Positions 34,149-38,329 of a DNA stretch of 38,329 nucleotides are shown here, in pieces. A program made the position numbers and the translations under genes. The stretch comes from Streptomyces cellulosae (GTDB taxonomy: Bacteria > Actinomycetota > Actinomycetes > Streptomycetales > Streptomycetaceae): the NCBI GenBank assembly GCA_014655195.1, contig BNBH01000024.1, forward strand, positions 1 through 38,329, read 5' to 3'. How positions within the stretch are numbered: the first letter of the stretch is position 1; the number at the start of each line of letters is the position of its first letter. The notes beneath the pieces were generated by a model that saw only the letters and a program-made list of their open reading frames with translations, ran no database searches and was not told where the DNA came from.

Positions 34149-35122
34149 TACCGGCGGGCGCCCTCGTGCAGCCGCAGCGGGTCGGTGTAGATGGCGGTGC
34201 GCACGTCGACGAGCTGCGCGGAGTGCACATGGGCGCCGATGCCGTCACGGCTCTTCAGCACGATCCGGGTCAGCCACTCGGTGAGCCGTGGGTCCGTGTC
34301 CGCGCGCGTGATCAGCAGGTTGGACACCGCCATGGTCGGCACGGCCGAGCCGAGCTGACTGCCCGGGTAGGCCGACTCCGGGATGTTCGTCGCGCGGTAG
34401 TAGCGGGTGGCCCTGCCCTTCTCGTGCACCTTCGCGATCAGCGAGGCGTCGATCGGCACGAACCGCAGCGCGGAGTCCTCCGCGTACTTCTTCAGCCCGT
34501 CCGTGGGCAGCCCGCCCGACCAGAAGAAGGCGTCCAGACCGTGCCCCAGGCGCCCGGGCCCGGTGTCGATGCCGTCCGCGGACGGCACGATGTCCCGCTC
34601 CGGGTCGATCCCGGCCGCCCGCAGCAGCCGGTTCGCGATCAGCCGCACCCCGGACTTCGGCGGCCCTATGGCGACCCGCTTGCCCCGCAGGTCGGCGACG
34701 GTACGGATGCCCGAGTCGGGTGCGACGGCGAGCTGCACGTAGTCGTCGTACAGACGCGCCACCCCGCGCAGCCCGGCGGCGCCGGTGCGGCCCTCCTGCC
34801 GGTACGTCTCCACGGCGTCGGCCGCCGCGAGGGCGAAGTCGGCCTGCCCGGTGGCGACCCGGCGGACGTTCTCCCAGGAGCCGTCGCTGGTCTCCAGCCG
34901 CACCTCCAGATCCGGCATGTCCTTGCCGAGCGCGCTCCGCAGCAGCTCGCCGTACTTCTGGTAGACGCCGGCGCGGGTGCCGGTGCTCATCGTGATCGTC
35001 CCGCCGGGCGCCTCCTCACGCCACGGCGCGACCCACCACAGCAGCAGCCCGAGCACCACGAGGCCGACGGCCGCGCCCCGCAGGGCCCGCCGCCTGCCGA
35101 TGCGGGACAGCACGTGGGACAT
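34127..35122 (-). CDS. TAXI-family solute-binding protein, membrane-anchored
   Basis: This is a 331-residue protein of the TRAP-associated extracytoplasmic immunogenic (TAXI) family. Residues 14-33 form an uncleaved-looking membrane anchor with no lipobox. The binding domain begins with ITMSTGTRAGVYQKYGELL, and VATGQADFALAAADAVETYRQ and VADLRGKRVAIGPPKSGVR are family signatures. No DctQ/DctM permease gene is nearby, so it may act as a ligand receptor rather than a transport component. A Thermus TAXI protein was reported to bind glutamate or glutamine, which would suit a location near gluABCD (inference). CAGGAT on the minus strand ends 7 nt before the ATG. Confidence 0.88.
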   Translation of the reverse strand: MSHVLSRIGRRRALRGAAVGLVVLGLLLWWVAPWREEAPGGTITMSTGTRAGVYQKYGELLRSALGKDMPDLEVRLETSDGSWENVRRVATGQADFALAAADAVETYRQEGRTGAAGLRGVARLYDDYVQLAVAPDSGIRTVADLRGKRVAIGPPKSGVRLIANRLLRAAGIDPERDIVPSADGIDTGPGRLGHGLDAFFWSGGLPTDGLKKYAEDSALRFVPIDASLIAKVHEKGRATRYYRATNIPESAYPGSQLGSAVPTMAVSNLLITRADTDPRLTEWLTRIVLKSRDGIGAHVHSAQLVDVRTAIYTDPLRLHEGARRYYRSVKP

Positions 35123-35254
35123 GGCGGCGATCCTGCCAGCCCGGTGCCTCGCTGACCAGGGCGGAAATCACGGGGAGAACCGGCCGTGGCGCACGCGGAC
35201 CGTGAAGTGGGGAAACGCCGGGCCGAGTTGAGGCGGCCGCTGTAGCCTCCACCG

Positions 35255-35848
35255 ATGACGTCCTCCACCGAGCCCGCGCCGACGCCGTCCGCCTCCGACG
35301 CCGAGTGCCTCGCGCTCACCCGGCAGCTGCGGCGCCGGGGCACCGTCGTGCTGTCCGTGTTCGCGCTGGTCTGGGCCTTCGCGGGCGCCTCCGGCACGGG
35401 CGCGGCGACGGACGCGGTGCCGGTGGCCGTGGAAGCCGTGGCGCTCGTGATCACGGCGGTCGCGCTGTACCTGGGCCTTCGCAAGGACGCCCGGCCCTCG
35501 CCCCGCACGGTGGACCTGCCCGCGAACTGGGCCCGCGGGGTGGGCCTCGTGAACGGCGTCGAGCTGCTGGCGATCGTCGCCGTGATCGCCGCGGCCAACG
35601 CCTCCGGCCACCCGGAGTACGTCCCGGCCGGCATCGCGCTCGTCGTGGGCCTGCACTTCTTCCCGCTCGCCCGGCTCTACGACCAGTGGCAGTACCGGTG
35701 GACCGGAGCGCTGCTCACCGCCGTGGCCGTCGTCGGCGCCGTGCTGGTCCTGGCGGGCCTGTCCGCCGAGTCCGTGCGGGCCGTGGTGGGTCTGGCCTGC
35801 GCCGCCGTCCTCTGGGCCTCCGGCTGCCACCTGGCCGTACGCGGCTGA
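35255..35848 (+). CDS. Integral membrane protein, unknown function
   Basis: This is a 197-residue protein with about six predicted helices in hydrophobic stretches (VVLSVFALVWAFAGASG, AVEAVALVITAVALYLGL, VGLVNGVELLAIVAVIAAA, AGIALVVGLHFFPLARLY, ALLTAVAVVGAVLVLAGL, and the last 18 residues). No family assigned. HFFPLARLYDQWQYRWTGA is the best conserved-looking segment. TAGCCT (35243-35248) ends 6 nt before the ATG. It is divergent from the TAXI gene with a 132-bp gap. Confidence 0.8.
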   Translation: MTSSTEPAPTPSASDAECLALTRQLRRRGTVVLSVFALVWAFAGASGTGAATDAVPVAVEAVALVITAVALYLGLRKDARPSPRTVDLPANWARGVGLVNGVELLAIVAVIAAANASGHPEYVPAGIALVVGLHFFPLARLYDQWQYRWTGALLTAVAVVGAVLVLAGLSAESVRAVVGLACAAVLWASGCHLAVRG

Positions 35849-35920
35849 GCCACCTGGCCGAACGGGGCGGGAGGGGAACACCGGGCGGAACCGCTCCGGG
35901 AAACGCCTACCCTTGTTGCC

Positions 35921-37447
35921 ATGACCAGCAGCAGTGACCGGAGCCCCGCCGTGGACGTTCTCTCGACCAGGACCTACGAGATTCGCACCTACGGGTGCCA
36001 GATGAACGTCCACGACTCCGAGCGCCTCGCCGGGCTGCTGGAGGACGCCGGGTACGTCCGCGCCCCCGAGGGCTCCGACGGCGAGGCCGACGTCGTCGTG
36101 TTCAACACCTGCGCCGTCCGCGAGAACGCCGACAACAAGCTGTACGGCAACCTGGGCCACCTCGCCCCGAAGAAGGCGAGCCGCCCCGGCATGCAGATCG
36201 CGGTCGGCGGCTGCCTCGCGCAGAAGGACCGCGACACCATCGTCAAGCGCGCCCCCTGGGTGGACGTGGTCTTCGGCACGCACAACATCGGCAAGCTGCC
36301 GGTGCTGCTGGAGCGCGCCCGCGTCCAGGAGGAGGCGCAGGTCGAGATCGCCGAGTCGCTGGAAGCGTTCCCCTCCACGCTGCCCACCCGCCGCGAGAGC
36401 GCCTACGCCGCCTGGGTGTCGATCTCCGTCGGCTGCAACAACACCTGCACCTTCTGCATCGTCCCCGCCCTGCGCGGCAAGGAGAAGGACCGCCGCCCCG
36501 GCGACATCCTCGCCGAGATCGAGGCGCTGGTCGCCGAGGGCGTCTCCGAGATCACCCTGCTCGGCCAGAACGTCAACGCCTACGGCTCCGACATCGGCGA
36601 CCGCGAGGCCTTCAGCAAGCTGCTGCGCGCCTGCGGGAAGATCGACGGCCTGGAGCGCGTCCGCTTCACCTCCCCGCACCCCCGCGACTTCACCGACGAC
36701 GTCATCGCCGCCATGGCCGAGACGCCCAACGTGATGCCGCAGCTCCACATGCCCCTGCAGTCCGGTTCCGACCCGGTCCTCAAGGCGATGCGCCGCTCCT
36801 ACCGCCAGGAGCGCTTCCTCGGGATCATCGAGAAGGTCCGCGCCGCCATCCCGCACGCGGCGATCAGCACCGACATCATCGTGGGTTTCCCCGGCGAGAC
36901 CGAGGAGGACTTCCAGCAGACGCTGCACGTCGTCCGCGAGGCCCGCTTCGCGCAGGCGTTCACCTTCCAGTACTCCAAGCGGCCCGGCACCCCGGCCGCC
37001 GAGATGGACGGGCAGATCCCCAAGAAGGTCGTCCAGGAACGCTACGAGCGTCTCGTCGCCCTCCAGGAGGAGATCTCCTGGGAGGAGAACAAGAAGCAGG
37101 TCGGCCGCACCCTGGAGCTGATGGTCGCCGAGGGCGAGGGCCGCAAGGACGACACCACCCACCGCCTCTCCGGCCGCGCCCCCGACAACCGCCTGGTGCA
37201 CTTCACCAAGCCCGACCAGGAGGTCCGCCCCGGTGACGTCGTCACCGTCGAGGTGACCTACGCGGCCCCGCACCACCTCCTCGCCGAGGGCCCCGTCCTC
37301 GACGTGCGCCGCACCCGTGCGGGCGACGCCTGGGAGAAGCGCACGGCGGAGAAGGCGGCCAAGCCCGCGGGCGTGCTGCTCGGCCTGCCCAAGGTGGGCG
37401 TGCCCGAGCCGCTCCCGGCGGTCAGCGGCGGCTGCGCCGTCGACTGA
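35921..37447 (+). CDS. miaB: tRNA-2-methylthio-N6-dimethylallyladenosine synthase MiaB
   Basis: This 508-residue radical-SAM methylthiotransferase adds a 2-methylthio group to i6A37 of tRNAs that read UNN codons. The N-terminal cluster cysteines Cys26 (TYGCQMN), Cys64 (NTCAVRENA) and Cys98 (GGCLAQ) and the radical-SAM CxxxCxxC at Cys172, Cys176 and Cys179 (GCNNTCTFC) are all present. A TRAM domain follows (about 390-455), and an actinobacterial tail ends GGCAVD. TACCCT (35908-35913) ends 7 nt before ATG. It is a paralogue of rimO in this same window. A hairpin follows. Confidence 0.97.
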   Translation: MTSSSDRSPAVDVLSTRTYEIRTYGCQMNVHDSERLAGLLEDAGYVRAPEGSDGEADVVVFNTCAVRENADNKLYGNLGHLAPKKASRPGMQIAVGGCLAQKDRDTIVKRAPWVDVVFGTHNIGKLPVLLERARVQEEAQVEIAESLEAFPSTLPTRRESAYAAWVSISVGCNNTCTFCIVPALRGKEKDRRPGDILAEIEALVAEGVSEITLLGQNVNAYGSDIGDREAFSKLLRACGKIDGLERVRFTSPHPRDFTDDVIAAMAETPNVMPQLHMPLQSGSDPVLKAMRRSYRQERFLGIIEKVRAAIPHAAISTDIIVGFPGETEEDFQQTLHVVREARFAQAFTFQYSKRPGTPAAEMDGQIPKKVVQERYERLVALQEEISWEENKKQVGRTLELMVAEGEGRKDDTTHRLSGRAPDNRLVHFTKPDQEVRPGDVVTVEVTYAAPHHLLAEGPVLDVRRTRAGDAWEKRTAEKAAKPAGVLLGLPKVGVPEPLPAVSGGCAVD

Positions 37448-37459
37448 CGCCCCTGCCCC

Positions 37460-37483
37460 GGACCCGCCCCGGCGGGCGGGTCC
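37460..37483 (+). terminator. Hairpin terminator after miaB
   Basis: The arms GGACCCGCCC (37460-37469) and GGGCGGGTCC (37474-37483) pair perfectly around a CGGC loop. Confidence 0.7.
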
Positions 37484-37508
37484 GTAGGGCCGCAGTAGGC
37501 TGCTGATC

Positions 37509-38219
37509 ATGCTTGTCGCCGCCGCAGCCTGCCCCTGCCCGCCGCTGCTCGTGCCCGAGGTCGCCGCAGGCGCCGCCCCGGAGCTGGACGCCGCGCGCGC
37601 CGCCTGCACCGACGCGCTCGGCGTGCTCGCGGCCTCCCGCCCCGACCTGCTGGTCGTCGTGGGCCCGGACGACGGCGCCGGGACGCACGCCTACCCTGCG
37701 GGCACCCCGGGCTCCTTCCGCGGCTTCGGCGTCGACCTGGACGTACGGCTGGGGGAGGGCGACGGCGCCGGTGCGGAACTCCCGTACGGGCTCGCCGTGG
37801 GCGCCTGGCTGCTGGGGCGGACCGGATGGGCCGACGCCCCCGTCGAGGGGCGGGGCGTGGGGGAGTCTCTCGCCCCCGACGCGTGCCTCGCCGAGGGGCA
37901 GCGGCTGGCCGGCCGGGCCGACCGGGTGGCGCTCCTCGTGATGGGCGACGCCAGCGCCTGCCGCACGCTGAAGGCTCCCGGCTACCTCGACGAACGCGCC
38001 GCGCCCTACGACGCGGAGATCGCCCGCGCGCTCGGCTCCGCCGACACGGCGGCCCTGCGCGCGCTGGACCCCGGACTCGCGCGCGAGCTGAAGGTGTCCG
38101 GCCGTGCGCCCTGGCAGGTGCTCGCCGGAGCGGCCGAGGGCCGCGCCGGGCTGTCGGGCGTGCTGCTGCACGAGGACGCCCCGTACGGCGTGGGGTACGT
38201 CGTCGCCACCTGGTCCTAG
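37509..38219 (+). CDS. Class III extradiol dioxygenase-like (LigB-fold) protein
   Basis: This is a 236-residue protein that begins MLVAAAACPCPPLLVPEVA and contains a PDLLVVVGPDDGAG and an ALLVMGDASACRTLKAPGYLDERA segment, the pattern of the actinobacterial class III extradiol ring-cleavage dioxygenase-like family found next to miaB/miaA. In true LigB enzymes two histidines and a glutamate bind iron; the expected early His (PHPP) is replaced here by CPCPP, so catalysis is doubtful. TAGGCT (37496-37501) ends 7 nt before ATG. A 22-bp hairpin follows the stop. Confidence 0.75.
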   Translation: MLVAAAACPCPPLLVPEVAAGAAPELDAARAACTDALGVLAASRPDLLVVVGPDDGAGTHAYPAGTPGSFRGFGVDLDVRLGEGDGAGAELPYGLAVGAWLLGRTGWADAPVEGRGVGESLAPDACLAEGQRLAGRADRVALLVMGDASACRTLKAPGYLDERAAPYDAEIARALGSADTAALRALDPGLARELKVSGRAPWQVLAGAAEGRAGLSGVLLHEDAPYGVGYVVATWS

Positions 38220-38233
38220 GCGCGTACACGTGA

Positions 38234-38282
38234 ACGAACGGCGGACGGCCGGGGCGTGATGCCCCGGCCGTCCGCCGTTCGT
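38234..38282. terminator. 22-bp perfect hairpin, bidirectional terminator
   Basis: The arms 38234-38255 and 38261-38282 are perfectly complementary with a GTGAT loop. It sits between the dioxygenase-like gene and a probable convergent gene and lacks a T-run. Confidence 0.8.
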
Positions 38283-38286
38283 GCCG

Positions 38287-38329
38287 CTCAGGAGGCGGGC
38301 GGCGGCCCGGCCGGCGGCGTGGTGCCGCC
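38287..38329 (-). CDS. 3' end of a minus-strand gene (partial)
   Basis: The minus strand reads GGTTPPAGPPPAS followed by TGA (complement of 38287-38289), just behind the hairpin. A Pro/Gly/Ser-rich tail after a terminator suggests a convergent gene. In related Streptomyces a small antitoxin-annotated protein often lies between miaB and miaA, but 13 residues are too few for a name. Confidence 0.4.

Noticed and set aside
35168..37609. Minus-strand open frame of 813 codons opposite miaB
   Set aside because: MiaB carries every cluster cysteine on the plus strand; the minus frame has no motif.

Overview
The window is a high-GC actinobacterial chromosome segment, almost certainly from Streptomyces. 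The evidence is the strong G/C bias at third codon positions, the many GTG starts, ATGA/GTGA translational couplings, and a gene order I recognise from the Streptomyces core chromosome around recA (osaA-osaB, ftsK, rimO-pgsA-cinA-clgR, dps, nei/lhr, recA-recX, glu transporter, miaB). Assignments rest on reading motifs and on remembered families; no database search was run.

Layout. Positions 1-114 hold the last codons of an unrecognised gene and a repeat-rich junction. After it comes an OsaA-type hybrid histidine kinase that lacks its 5' part, then its single-domain partner OsaB (to 3799). Positions 3974-7840 carry the FtsK DNA translocase and a RodZ-like HTH membrane protein. Positions 7934-11304 carry rimO-pgsA-cinA, which overlap by 4 nt each, followed by clgR. 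Then come a Dps protein, a small membrane ORF, a Nei/Fpg-type DNA glycosylase and the giant helicase Lhr (minus strand). An AraC regulator overlaps azlC-azlD. After a prenyltransferase-like protein, a DUF3046 protein and an AI-2E-type permease come recA-recX with a clear SOS-type promoter.

The second half starts with a minus-strand sulfur unit: a Cys-rich leader peptide with its own leaderless promoter, a cysteine dioxygenase and a rhodanese. An FAD aromatic hydroxylase follows, and then the gluABCD glutamate ABC transporter (minus strand). Divergent from gluA is an OmpR/histidine-kinase pair whose 3' end overlaps an orphan TAXI-type binding protein. The window closes with a membrane protein, miaB, a class III extradiol dioxygenase-like protein, a long perfect hairpin, and the probable tail of a minus-strand gene.

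Themes. DNA maintenance and repair dominate the middle (ftsK, dps, nei, lhr, recA, recX). Two radical-SAM methylthiotransferases, RimO and MiaB, lie at opposite ends. Three places look regulatory and less ordinary: the cysteine leader peptide, the glutamate transporter/two-component/TAXI neighbourhood, and the truncated osmotic-stress kinase. Many uncoupled genes have a TANNNT-like hexamer ending 6-7 nt before the start codon, which points to widespread leaderless transcription. No tRNA, rRNA, CRISPR array or intact mobile element was seen.
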